A stretch of 20,032 nucleotides of DNA from Mnemiopsis leidyi (Eukaryota; Ctenophora; Tentaculata; Lobata; Bolinopsidae), in assembly GCA_000226015.1 (NCBI GenBank), contig JH155759.1, positions 52,067-72,098 of the forward strand. The letters run 5' to 3'. Under the pieces are notes generated by a model. That model was not told the DNA's origin. It worked only from the letters and a program-made list of their open reading frames with translations, and did not search any database. Of the stretch, positions 1 to 9,744 are shown in pieces. The translations under genes and the position numbers were made by a program. Position 1 is the first letter of the stretch; each line of letters begins with the position of its first letter.

Positions 1-168
1 CTGCCCATGCATGTCAACAGCCAATCCACTTTGGAGGCTTTTAAGATATCCCTCGGGAAATTCTTGCTGAAGTTTCCGGATAGGCCGCCGGTTGTGGGGT
101 ACAATCCTTCTAACAGCAACTCACTACTCGAATGGAGCGCTGTTGGCGGAGTTGGAGTATGTGCTTGA
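1..168 (+). mobile_element. 3' end of a non-LTR retrotransposon (LINE) ORF, partial
   Basis: Frame 1 is open from the window edge to a TGA at 166-168 (55 residues). The peptide reads LPMHVNSQSTLEAFKISL near its start, then FPDRPP and NSLLEW. The pattern of 'LPxxV..s.s.l..FK..L..FL' followed by a proline-rich tail is typical of the extreme C-terminus of CR1/L2-type LINE reverse-transcriptase ORFs, just past the RT domain. The following bases contain a short repeat (cctaaagtatcctaaagt, about 205-223), and such 3' tails are common in these elements. It lies just before the splice acceptor of an MFS exon, so it is read as an old intronic insertion. Family assignment rests on peptide style alone, and the RT domain is outside the window. 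Confidence 0.5.
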
Positions 169-305
169 CACAGAATCCTGCTGCAATCCCTGCCAAACCC
201 TTCCTAAAGTATCCTAAAGTAAGATAACTACTACTTATGTGACCATCATGTTACAAATTATGTTCATGTGCATCTAAATGTACTCAAATTTTATTGCACT
301 TTCAG

Positions 306-1478
306 GAATGTTGATACCTATAGTCGGAGCGGTAGGAAGGATAATCTGGGGTACTCTTGGGGACAAGATAAACTTAAAGACACTTTTTGTTTCGGGCAAC
401 GTACTTTCTACTCTTTTGCAGGTAGGGGTGTAGGGCATCGGTAACATTTACAATTATATCATGTTTCCTTACTTTTCCTACTGTTACTGTTCCTATCTAG
501 GATCATAAGTTTTGTTTGCTAAATCTCTGTGGAGTATGAAAGGCTAAATTCGTGGTATCCATCCGTTTAACGCTGTAAAAAGTTTGTCTCTTTACAACAG
601 AAAAGTTGAACTATTGACTAGCCGCATTTGCCTGGAGGTTGACAGTCAACTTGAACGATTAATTTTGACGTTAATATACCTTAGTTCGCTAGAGCAATCG
701 AGGCTATCTGCTCTAGCGAACTAAGGTATATTAACGTCAAAATAAATCATTTAAGTTGACTGTCAACTTCCTGGCAAATGCGGCGAGTCAATATCTGTTG
801 TAAAGATATGCCGCAAAAGCCGCGCAAAACAGCTTTTGAATGCGATGCATTAATATGAACATATGTTTTCGCGCGTTACAGCAAAATCTCCTGAAGACCC
901 TTTAAGTACGAGGGCCATTGCCATTCGTCATCTCACTGGATTTCTACAACACATTACATATAACAACTGACTAACTTACAACTTACACACGGAATCGCAG
1001 GCGCTGATGTACCCATGTCGAAGAAGCAAGTACGGTTACGTCACCGTGACAGCGATGTTGTCCATAATGCCTGGAATGATGACTTTACTCCCGCCTTCAG
1101 TCAAGAAGTTTATGGGAACTAACAACATCGCTTTGAAATATGGCATCATACTTACTGGAGAGGTAGTTTAAATAATGCGAATTAATCCACAAATAAAACA
1201 CTAAAAGAAAGTTTACTTACATTTAAAATTCAAAATGGAGAATCAAATAATTGAATAGAGTATCGCAAGGACGTCTGTAAAACAGAGAAATGAAAATTAT
1301 ATTTTTCAAATTCCAGGTTGTAGGCTGTATGTATTACCTAATTCTGACGTCTGTGTTGTGGAAATTTCTGAATGATCTGACGCTCGTACTGCTACTTGGG
1401 ATCCCAGCTACTTTAGCCATCATACCTACACTTATCTACATTAAAGACAATCAGAAGGAAAATTACGCCAATTTATAG
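306..1478 (+). CDS. MFS transporter, monocarboxylate/oxalate-antiporter-like (3' part, three coding exons)
   Basis: Three exons join in frame: 306-421 (acceptor ttcag, donor cag|gtaggg), 1001-1162 (acceptor cgcag, donor gag|gtagtt) and 1317-1478 (acceptor ttccag, TAG stop). They encode the last 145 or so residues of a 12-helix major-facilitator carrier. The first exon has GRIIWGTLGDKINLK, the MFS loop motif (G-x3-G-D-x-x) between helices 8 and 9. The second has two hydrophobic segments and the stretch FMGTNNIALKYGIILTGE, which resembles SLC16 and oxalate/formate-type carriers (a 'G.....lnyG....G' pattern). The third encodes the last two membrane helices and a short charged tail (YIKDNQKENYANL). 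The 5' part lies upstream of the window. The likely role is plasma-membrane transport of a small organic anion; the substrate cannot be read from sequence. An ATTAAA at 1654-1659 could be the polyadenylation signal. Confidence 0.8.
590..805. repeat. Foldback (MITE-like) element with long inverted arms
   Basis: The two halves are near reverse complements: 590-696 pairs with 709-805 around a 12-base loop (697-708). The inner 35 bp of each arm (662-696 and 709-743) match perfectly; outer parts differ at scattered positions. The ends read ctttacaacag and ctgttgtaaag. Each arm also contains its own short palindrome, gttgac-a-gtcaac (638-650 and its partner). No coding capacity is seen and no clear target-site duplication was found. 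It lies in the intron between the MFS exons at 421 and 1001. Confidence 0.85.
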
Positions 1479-2523
1479 GAGTAAATGTTTTCTGTTTTGA
1501 TTTTACAGAGGTTACTACCAGTTAAAATCTATTCTTTAAACCTGAAATTGCTCAATTATTTCGAGAAAAGTTGGATTGAGAAATGGAAGTCCAGCTATTC
1601 GTGATATAGAAGTGGCTTTAGAATAGACACCAGTTTTTAGCATTTAGTTATTTATTAAACTTTTGAAGTATTACTAGTATTGAGAATAATTAAAACTTTT
1701 GTATATATGTAATGGTTACCAATTTACTAGAGATTCACATTACTATTGCAGTAAACCGTGTTCAAAAGTTAGTAGCATAGCAGTAGCTAAACTACTACAA
1801 CGAAGTAGTGAAGCTGTAGCATGTTTAAAGTTATTTGTAAGAGTGAATGCTAAAAATTATGGCTGGAATTTGGAGATGCCGATGTTAGATCATAAAATAA
1901 GCTGTAAATTACAGACTTATGATCTGTAAAATGATTTTGTATTTTTATTTGATATCAGTTGTTGTGACTGATCGATATTTCAATGTTATATTTGCTTTCA
2001 CTAAAATTGAGATTGCTGGTAAATTAAGATTTAATATCAGCAGTTGCTTGTTAATAGCAACTTGGAACAAATTTCAATTGAAAGCTCATCGATTTCGTAG
2101 TTTATGTTATTTTTAAGTACTGAGTACTAATGAAAATGCGTCTTTTATGATCACAAATAAGTTGATGATAGAGAACGGTATTCTGGGGAGGGGATACAAA
2201 TTCTAACCAATGAGAAGGTAGGGGGCACTGTTTTTAAGCTTCTTATTGGTCAGAATTTCTGACCTCTCCCCAAAATACCTTTCTCTATTACTGAAAATAT
2301 CTTGACAATAGAAATATCCCTTAGTAAAAACGTAGTAAACCCAAATCTTTAAATTTTTATGACGATCAACGCCAACTTTAATCATTCACTTAAATGTTGA
2401 AACGAAGAGATTAACTTGATTAAGCATAGCATATAATCAGTCAAGCTGTTCAAAATATAGCCGATTTCAAAAATAGATGCAGATTTTCTCTAAAAATAAG
2501 AACTTCCACTTGACATTGCTTTT
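1479..2523. other. Convergent intergenic region between the MFS carrier (+) and FKBP2 (-)
   Basis: AT-rich sequence between two facing 3' ends. It holds a likely + strand poly(A) signal (ATTAAA, 1654-1659), a possible - strand one for FKBP2 (TTTAAT on +, 2377-2382, i.e. ATTAAA), and a foldback element (2168-2288). The open frames at 1699-1929 and 1919-2116 have no recognisable domain and look like chance ORFs or 3' UTR. Confidence 0.6.
2168..2288. repeat. Short foldback element, arms about 52 bp
   Basis: Positions 2168-2219 and the reverse complement of 2237-2288 align at roughly 80% (ATAGAGAAcGGTATTcTGGG and onward), around a loop of about 17 bases. The arms contain a 'ATTCTGGGGAGG'-like core that recurs at 5040-5069 (reverse) and 8446-8468, which suggests one small element family. 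No ORF is present. Confidence 0.75.
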
Positions 2524-4711
2524 CTACAGCTCTCGTTTTGCATTCTTTATTTCTAGAAGTTCGACTTCAAATACCAACCATGCCCCACCTGAAAACATTC
2601 ACAGTTACAAATTATAAAACGAATCTTATAATATGAAATGAACATATAAAAGAGATATGTATGGTTCCGTGATAGTCAGATATCCCCTGAATATGAGAAT
2701 AGAGAGTCGAACTCTTGGACTCTCATGCCACGACAGTAGGCGACATCCTAGAACGTAATGACTTCACACGCTTAGTCAAATTCATGATCAAGTCAAGTGA
2801 GCACTCCTAAAACTCTTGAAAAGAATCATGGCTAGAAATATACCTTAAGGGTCTGAGGCTCGAGCGAGTTTGCCGTGCAAGTGAAACCCTCTCCAAAACC
2901 AATAATGGACCCCAAGTCCGCTACACCTAGCCAGCTTCTCCCTGTCAAACAGAGATTAAGAATTTATTTATAAAACTTCAATTTTCTCACCTGGAATTTT
3001 GCCGCCGGCTCCACGGTCTCCATATCCAAGATGGGGAGGGATTGTCAGTTTTCTCTGATCCCCCGGACACATACTGAAATTAAGAGAGTTAGGACTTGAG
3101 GGGCTAATCACGACACGTACTGAACTCAAGATTCTAGAGTAAGTTTGGACTGTAGCAGGCTAGAGTTTGCTCACTGTCAAGTTATGGCAGTAACAGGTGT
3201 TTCCTCTAAATTCTAAATTAGAACATGTGTTGTAACTTTGTAATTTTCTGTCGATTTCTAACAGCTCTTTGTATCATACCTAATACCTGTGTATTTGTTC
3301 CTGTTTTCCTAAAAGTAACTGACAAAAACTGCCTGAATCTAACTGAATTTAATCCTGATTCCTGCAAGACTTACTTGAGAACACCAGGCTGAAGTTAACT
3401 GAATCTAACTGAATTTAATCCTGATTCCTGCATGACTTACTTGAGAAGACCTTGGTCCCAGCCCTTAATGACTTGCCCCACACCTAGAGTAAACTCAAAG
3501 GGACTGTTTCTGTCACGTGAGCTGTCGAACTTACTTCCATCTGACTTGAGAGTTCCCTGAAATTGACGTAGTCAGATAGGATTACATGCTTAACCAGTGT
3601 AGAGTGAGATAGATATGGGTGGAGTGTCAATCTCTTAGATTACTTACACTATACATCAGCATGTAGTATATATTACAAACTATAAAGTAACAGCAGTTAC
3701 TGTGGGGAAGGTGCGAACTTAATGTGAGAATTACGAACTGAATGCGTGTAAGCAAACACGCTCCACTACCACCGAGTCAGATTACACACACTTAATAACC
3801 TTAACACACACAGAGACACAGTGGTGGTTTCATCACCCATTTAGTTCACCTAGTAGACGCCCTTTCAGTCCCCCTCCCCCTCAATTTAGTAGGTCAGCAT
3901 GGCTATATGCCTCAACTGATTCCACACTCACACATCTACCAATCTACATGTATGTATGTATACAATATGCATGTATCATGTATTATGTATGTGCAAAACA
4001 TGTATGTATACGACACTGAGCTATCGTAGACGCTATTGTAAAAATCTGGCTAAAACTTGTGAATATTCCGCAGTGACACAATAAATTTTGATTCAAACAA
4101 AACATACTTCACGTCGCCATATAATGAGAGAAAATATGTTTGTTTATGTAAGGAAAGGAGACATTTTCCATTTTTACAAGTCCTCACAAGATACTCTATC
4201 CAATAAATTGAGACAGGCAAACTTTAATAAAGTTTAATTGAGCATAACATTATTTTCCCTGTCAACTCACAGTAAATAAATAATATGGTTTATACTTCAT
4301 ATGCCTCTCACAAATAGTCGGCCAGAAAAAAAACAGTGCACATGACGAGGTCAGGTGGTTAAAAATACTTTAATTTGAAGTTTGGTGTGAAACTGATATT
4401 AGAATATTTAATTGAAGTACATTATTACCGTGTAATGCATAGCTAACTGATCGCCTTTCTTGGACTTTCTTTCACACTGATTCCTTTTCTTTACCCCTGA
4501 AACAAGCAGGTGTTAAATCATTGATGTCTATCCTCACAATTAGTATCACTCAATGCATCAATATGTAAGCTATCTAGTCAATATATTTGTTGGGTCTGTA
4601 ATTGGAAGCATGAAGAAAATTACCCAACTACCTACCAATTTGTAGTTGGTCAACAGAAGAGACGACTAGAAGAAAAGATACCAGCAGTATTGTAGATCCT
4701 AACAACCTCAT
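2524..4711 (-). CDS. FKBP2: FKBP2-like ER peptidyl-prolyl isomerase (five exons, complete)
   Basis: Exons on the - strand are 4711-4636, 4496-4429, 3556-3441, 3073-2991 and 2588-2524. All have GT..AG borders and phases that join exactly (408 nt, 135 residues; human FKBP2 is 142). Residues 1-20 or so are a signal peptide ([19 protein letters not shown]). The FKBP domain follows: GVKKR (26-30), HYTGT (46-50), FDSS (58-61), QVIKGWDQG (76-84), LGYGDRG (102-108) and [10 protein letters not shown] (119-128). The conserved Tyr, Phe-Asp, Val-Ile, Trp and Tyr of the rapamycin/proline pocket are present. The protein ends in KREL (132-135), a KDEL-type retention tail comparable to the RTEL of human FKBP2. 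Family knowledge: it catalyses cis-trans isomerisation of Xaa-Pro bonds in the ER lumen. Oddities are a duplicated splice donor after exon 3 and a possible alternative exon in the last intron (2844-2941). Confidence 0.95.
2844..2941 (-). other. Candidate alternative exon in the last intron of FKBP2
   Basis: On the - strand a pyrimidine-rich acceptor (ATCTCTGTTTGACAG) precedes 2941 and a donor AAG|GTATAT follows 2844. The 98 nt between them are GC-richer than the surrounding intron and have no stop in the frame entered from exon 4 (start: [14 protein letters not shown]). Inclusion would shift the last exon and end the protein after about ten more codons, replacing the final FKBP strand and the KREL tail. 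There is no homology support. It could be a poison exon, a tissue-specific isoform or chance. Confidence 0.3.
3333..3448. repeat. 66-bp tandem duplication spanning the FKBP2 exon-3 donor
   Basis: The segment starting at 3399 (ctgaatctaactgaattt...) repeats one starting at 3333 with one clear difference over about 48 bp. The copy nearer the exon carries the genuine donor of FKBP2 exon 3 (CTCAA|GTAAGT at 3441/3440). The other copy keeps an equally strong GTAAGT 66 bp further into the intron. Confidence 0.85.
3557..4428. other. FKBP2 intron 2, with an ATGT-rich simple repeat
   Basis: 872 bp with no coding signal seen. At about 3945-4011 it holds an imperfect (ATGT)n/(TATG)n tract with interruptions. 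The rest is AT-rich without recognisable elements. Confidence 0.6.
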
Positions 4712-6046
4712 ATTCTCGTCTTATTGTAGCTAAGCTGAGGGGATGTCTTTCAGTTCGGAGTACTGTTTAAAAGATATAAAACCGCAGTGACTTGAAAGAT
4801 TTATTGGAAAATGTTTTTGGACGAACTTAGCCATGACTAAGAATTGATTCACACAGTTTTTTTTGGAAATATTATGATAATTGGATCCCTTTTTAAGACA
4901 TTACAAGTAATACGACAGGCTAGCTTTTCAATTAAAATATTCACTATTAAACTAATATAAATAATGACAAATGGTATTTTTAGGCAAAGCCAAGGGTCAA
5001 ATATCTCTTGTATTGATCGAAAAGCACGACAGAAAAGAATTCCGACTCCTCCCCAAGAATTCTGACGTCCATCATATCATAATAATGTTATAGGGTAACA
5101 ATGAGCAATTAGCATAGACAAATGGGCAACATGCCGGAAAGTACAGTGTCAGTTTGACAAATGATAATGATAATCAGTATAAATCTTAAAATTTGATTTA
5201 AATGCAATATAATTAACAAACAAATGTTAAAAACCCTTAAAATCTAAGCATAAAATTAAGTTACTAGATACTAAATAATAGTGTAAACTTTCTGTTCATT
5301 CATACACTCAATTTATCAAAACAATATTCATGACAATTGTTTAAATAACCTCCCTTGTCGAATGAAATTATATACTTATTAATCATTATAAATATGTATC
5401 AAATAGTTAAATATTTATTTAAAATCTAAAAACTGCAACAATGTGATAGTAGGTGCCTTAACAGTAACATTTTAAAAACCAATTTACACGCAACAATGAT
5501 TTCAAACAATGAATAAAATAAAACATAACAAGGTCAATTAATATGGCACTCCACCTATGTAGCCAACATGAAACATAAAATTTGTATCAACTCAATGGAA
5601 CAGTGGTGGCACTGAGAAGAACTCTCCTGGCAGCATTCTTGTGCGACAGTACTCTGGCAACAATTAAAACATCAGATCCCGACGCCAGGTACTCCATGCA
5701 GGGATTAAAATTAGATCAATGAATGTAATACCTCACCACAACTCAAAAGGGCGGTAATGAAATGGTGACGGTTGAAAACCCTCGATTTTAGTAGTCATGG
5801 GACGAAATAGAAGCCATTAAAATACTTTTAGTTCTTCGAAATCTAATATGCAATAGTGCCAAGAGAGTGCCGTCACATAACCTTGCTGCCACAGCATCAA
5901 TAGAATTTGTGCTTCCCAAAATTTCAATGATTGCTGCACCGAGTTGGCATCAACTTGTATAAAATTTAATTATCAAAATAAATTATGTTCAAGCCATAAT
6001 CATGGTAATATTATTGTACTATCGTACTACAGTAGAGATTGATCAC
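4712..6046. other. Spacer upstream of FKBP2 and downstream of zinc-finger gene 1
   Basis: Mostly AT-rich. The region just above 4711 should hold the FKBP2 promoter and 5' UTR on the - strand, but no TATA box or other core element is convincing. A 30-bp motif at 5040-5069 recurs inverted at 8437-8466. A GC-richer foldback element occupies about 5587-5950. A TTTATT at about 5414-5419 could be a distant AATAAA for zinc-finger gene 1. Confidence 0.5.
5587..5950. repeat. Diverged foldback element, GC-richer than its surroundings
   Basis: The + strand reading of about 5590-5705 (ggaacagtggtggcactg ... ctggcagcattcttgtgcga) resembles the - strand reading of about 5940-5820 (gctgtggcagcaaggttatg tgacggcactctcttggc), so the segment is an imperfect inverted repeat. 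Short open frames on both strands look protein-like but are explained by this mirrored sequence. No transposase is present. Confidence 0.45.
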
Positions 6047-7883
6047 TTACGGGCTACAATCGTCAAATTTAGAACATGTTGGTTCTTCTTTCTTAATCAC
6101 ATTCTTTCCTTTTATCACCTTCCTTTCATGTGACTTCTTGTGATGAAAATATCCAAGATCTGTAGCAGCAAGAAATCCACACTCATCACAAGGGATAGGC
6201 TTAACAGATTGATGAAGCCTCATGTGATGTTGCATAGCTATTTTTTATTGTTGTTGAAAACAAACAATTTTCATAATCACATCGGTAGAGCCCTTCATTA
6301 TCCTTTTTTGTTCTGAAACTGTGCACACTATCAACATGCGACCTCAACCCTGTCAAATTTTTCGTAACAAAGCTACATTCATTACACTTGTATTTTACCT
6401 TATGCTCCTCGGCATGTTTGTAAAGCCTTGTCTTTTTCATGGTCACAAACAAACACTTTTTACATCTGAGAGACCGCCTGTACATATCTGCATGAAGTTC
6501 AGTACCACAGTGCTTGGTGAGGTTGGGGAGATCCAAAAAAGTCTTCTCACAAAGGATACATTCCATTTTCTTTATGCTGAGGTGCTTACTGATGTAGTGG
6601 CTAGTCATTAACGCCTTTGTCCCTCGGACACTCTCACATATGGTACAGCGATATGTAGTCATATTTTCAGTGACGTTTATCAGTGTTTCAGATATCATGG
6701 TTATATGCTTTGTCGTGATGTGATACCGCATATTCTTGACTGAGTTTGTACAATAATCACATAGCTTGCATTTCACCTGCCATTTCAAGCAACCTTTTTG
6801 AATAAAATCATTGTAATTCGCTAAGTTGTGATCAGGAAGTATAGAATCACCTTCATTTGTTTCCAAATGCAAACCTTGAACTTCAAGCTTGAATGTCTCT
6901 TTAGTTATCATGAAAGACTCATCATGATGTTCTCTCATGACCTTAATAGGTTGTGGAGGGACATCTTTTGGTTGATGGAATTTTGAAAAATGTTTTTTTA
7001 GACTCCCACTGTAGGGTGACACAAATTTACACTGTTCACAGATGAACAGCTTATCAGTATCATGAATATGAAGATAATGCTGCATGATGTTCTTCACATC
7101 ACTCGTCCTGGAGTGACATAAACCACATTTGTAAAATTTAAGAGTTTTAGGTCCACTGCCTGAGTGCAAAGGCTCAGTTATACTATCTGGCTGTTGATCT
7201 TCAGTTACATAATTTTCAATTTTTATAGTCTCTTTTTGAACAATTTTCTCATGCAACTCTTTCTTATCCTGGCAATCTTTACTTAAACCTCCTTCTTCTA
7301 AGTGAAAAATCCTGTCTTCAGATATCTCTTCCTCTGCCTCAATATCATTAGTGGCATGATTGGTTGTTATGTGATCTACCAATTCCATCGATGTTTCTGC
7401 TTTGTACTGGCAATCTGCCATAGCACATTGAAAGCAGTTGTAGGAAAGAGAAAGGACTTTGGGCCACCCAGCTGGCCAATAGTCCTGGGGCAATCTTGGA
7501 CAACCTTGAAGAGGGCATGTTTGGTGATGAAGCTCTTCATGTACGCATTCAAATGATGAGAAACAATAGGAACAAAAATTGAGTTTGTCTATATCGAGTA
7601 ATGGTGCTGTTTTAAAGTCACAAGCATCTATAATGAATGGTCGAGAATCAGATTCATCTTCTTCATCTTGGATGACTTCAATATCTTCTTTCTGAATAGA
7701 AGCATGCTCTGGATTTTCGAAGGTATCCCAAAGATTCTTTGAACTACTGGCTTGTTGTATCTCCGATACTTGTTTTATGCTAACAACAGTAGGATAATCT
7801 TTGCAAAGCAATATATCTTCTTTTAATTTTTCGAGACCAGATTTCTTTTTAGAGAGCAGTTCTATAGGCAATTGCGTAGCCAT
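6047..7883 (-). CDS. Poly-C2H2 zinc-finger protein 1, with an apparent +1 frameshift near its end
   Basis: The ATG at 7883 opens 560 codons that stop at 6201, but the protein logic continues one frame over to 6047 (about 611 residues if joined). The N-terminal region is acidic. Next is a Cys/His module (FCSYC at 103-107, WPAGW 136-140, C153/C158, H171/H176) shared with the neighbouring paralog. C2H2 fingers start at C253, C282, C372, C413, C442, C474, C500 and C535, and a ninth lies after the shift (PCDECGF). Linkers are not the TGEKP type, so it resembles REST-like poly-finger proteins rather than KRAB/Krüppel arrays. Presumed role: nuclear DNA-binding regulator; no ortholog is recognised. 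An upstream in-frame TGA and an acceptor (ATTGAACAG at about 7918) suggest an upstream 5' exon. The final codons run into a strong donor (CC|GTAAGT at 6050), so a further exon is possible. Confidence 0.8.
6241..6246 (-). other. Frameshift site: A6 run inside finger 8 of zinc-finger gene 1
   Basis: On the coding strand the sequence is ACA ATA AAA AAT AGC. In this frame finger 8 (C535-x4-C540) loses its histidines and the ORF ends 20 codons later. Skipping one A restores C-x4-C-x12-H-x3-H and a following ninth finger. The restored part aligns with the last two fingers of the paralog. A -1 shift would hit TAG at once, so the shift has to be +1 or a one-base deletion. Confidence 0.75.
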
Positions 7884-9744
7884 GTGGTCATCAGAATCGT
7901 TGGTATCAATATCCTCTGTTCAATTACTTCTTTAGCAAGTGAACTTCTATAAGTCTATAGTTTTTACCTCCTTTTTCTTTTTCTTTTTCTTAGTCTTCTA
8001 TTATATGGTCAGGCTTAAAACCCATAGCCTGAGATATGAACATATTAACTCGATACTGTAGTTCTAATAACTCTACTCACTAAAGCCTCCATAAATTTAT
8101 CATGTGAATATTTCAAAGATTTTCAATAAATTAAGTAGAGTCATCAATAAACGAGGTTGAATGAAAAAAATATGGCTTTATAAGAATTAAATATACTATA
8201 GAATAGGACAAGAACACTTCAGCCACATCTTAATAAATAGGTATCAGCTTTTTTTTCTTTACAGGGACTGACAAAAATCTTTAGATTCCTTGCAAGGTTA
8301 TAAGGTTATAGGGTATACAATTTACAGACTCATCACTCAACATATAAAATGTACAATAAACAGACAATTATCAAAAGAAAAATATGCAATATACATATCT
8401 CTAATAATGCAATCGAAAATAATAACATAAGATATAGACGTCAAAATTCTTGGGGAGGAGTCGGAAATCAACAAGAATTTCAAATCTTATTTTTTCTTTT
8501 TTTGCCCTACAATTGTTCTATCAATAATATAATTCAAGTGGATCTTTAAGTTTTTAGCATTAAAAATTAAGCAGGACTAATGAATAACTACAGTCTATAA
8601 TTAAGGTTTAGATATTTTGAAAATTTCCGTCTCCCTCCCGATAATTCTTACTTTCATTGCAAGAGATAAAAAATTCAGTTTTTACCGTTTCTTAGACATT
8701 CAATTCTCTAAGACGATAAGAAGACTTGCTATTTAAGAAAAGAATCTATGCAACTAAGATTTGCATATTGAGACTTTAGTGAGATCTCAATATTTCATCC
8801 ATCATGATAAAAAAGTTGTTGCAATCTTAAAAGCTGTAGATATAAAAATCAGTGCTATCAACTAGTGAATATAACAAAATATTGTATATCAATAAAAAAT
8901 ATAACAAAACTGTTATTCGAGATCAACGTAGTTGACATAGGGAATTGCAGTTGAAAACTGCAAAAATTAGTTATGAGTTTTCATGCTCGTACATACTAAA
9001 ATTTGCAGAACTGTCAAATAATTACCGTCAAAAGTAAACATTTTTAGATTGGCTTATACAAATAGGTTAAATAATTGTTGAATAATTAATACATATAATT
9101 GTTATCTATTATTGAATTAAATTATTTCATATTCCATTATAAAAGTTTAAGACTTTGCAACGATGGTAAAAATGGTTCAAAGCTTCAAGTAGAAATCAAG
9201 AAAATTTATAAAATCAGTATTATATTATATAATCACGATAACCAATCACCAATAACCAATTATACTTATACTTAGAGTGTAACATGATAAGATGTTTTGG
9301 ATCGTAGATACAAAAGTTCTTAACATTATGAGAGAATTATTCATTATTAAAGAATATAAAAGTACATATAAATTCAAAAGTATATCATAAATTCAAATTA
9401 CTTCAAATAAAAGGCAAATAACTATGTATAATACTAGCAGAAAATCAATTTTTTTAACTTCCCATTCTTCAGATAAGCTTGCTGTTACTTAAACATAATA
9501 TAATCATATTGCTCATACAAAAATTCAATTGTACATGAGATATGTGTGTACTCAAATACATTTATCAAATTGTCCATTGCCAACAATTTCTTTACAATGT
9601 TATAAATAGAACTATGTAGGGCAAAATCCCAATTGTGCATGTGTTCAAACTGCTGAACCAAACATTAGAATATGAAGATTGACCAGAAAATGTCCATAAT
9701 TTTTACCTTGACATGACCATAGGGAAAATTGCAGGGTGTCGGTT
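7884..9744. other. Spacer between the two zinc-finger genes
   Basis: Very AT-rich. A pyrimidine-rich run, (TTTTTC)n at about 7970-7992, lies in the likely 5' UTR/promoter zone of zinc-finger gene 1. A short intron is possible there: donor GGAG|GTAAAA near 7967 and acceptor ending near 7918. A foldback element is at 8446-8645. No coding exon is visible; the open frame at 8349-8549 overlaps the foldback element and is not credible. Confidence 0.5.
8446..8645. repeat. Foldback element related to the one at 2168-2288
   Basis: The left arm, 8446-8468 (attcttggggaggagtcgga), pairs with the reverse complement of 8623-8645 at 19 of 23 positions. The segment 8437-8466 is also a near-perfect inverted copy (one mismatch in about 30) of 5040-5069, so the same element end lies on both sides of zinc-finger gene 1. 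Confidence 0.6.

Noticed and set aside
1699..2116. Two + strand ORFs (76 and 65 codons)
   Set aside because: No domain, no splice context and AT-driven composition; they lie in the presumed 3' UTR/spacer after the MFS gene.
2680..2770. B-box-like GTTCGACTC on - near 2705-2720
   Set aside because: A T-arm can be drawn but no matching acceptor stem or A box is present; it is not a tRNA, and a decayed SINE cannot be supported.
5587..5948. Short protein-like frames on - (36 and about 53 codons) thought to be exons downstream of zinc-finger gene 1
   Set aside because: Splice phases do not fit the donor at 6050 and the sequence is an inverted repeat, which explains the frames.
6321..7556. + strand ORFs opposite zinc-finger gene 1
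   Set aside because: They are antisense shadows of the zinc-finger coding frame.
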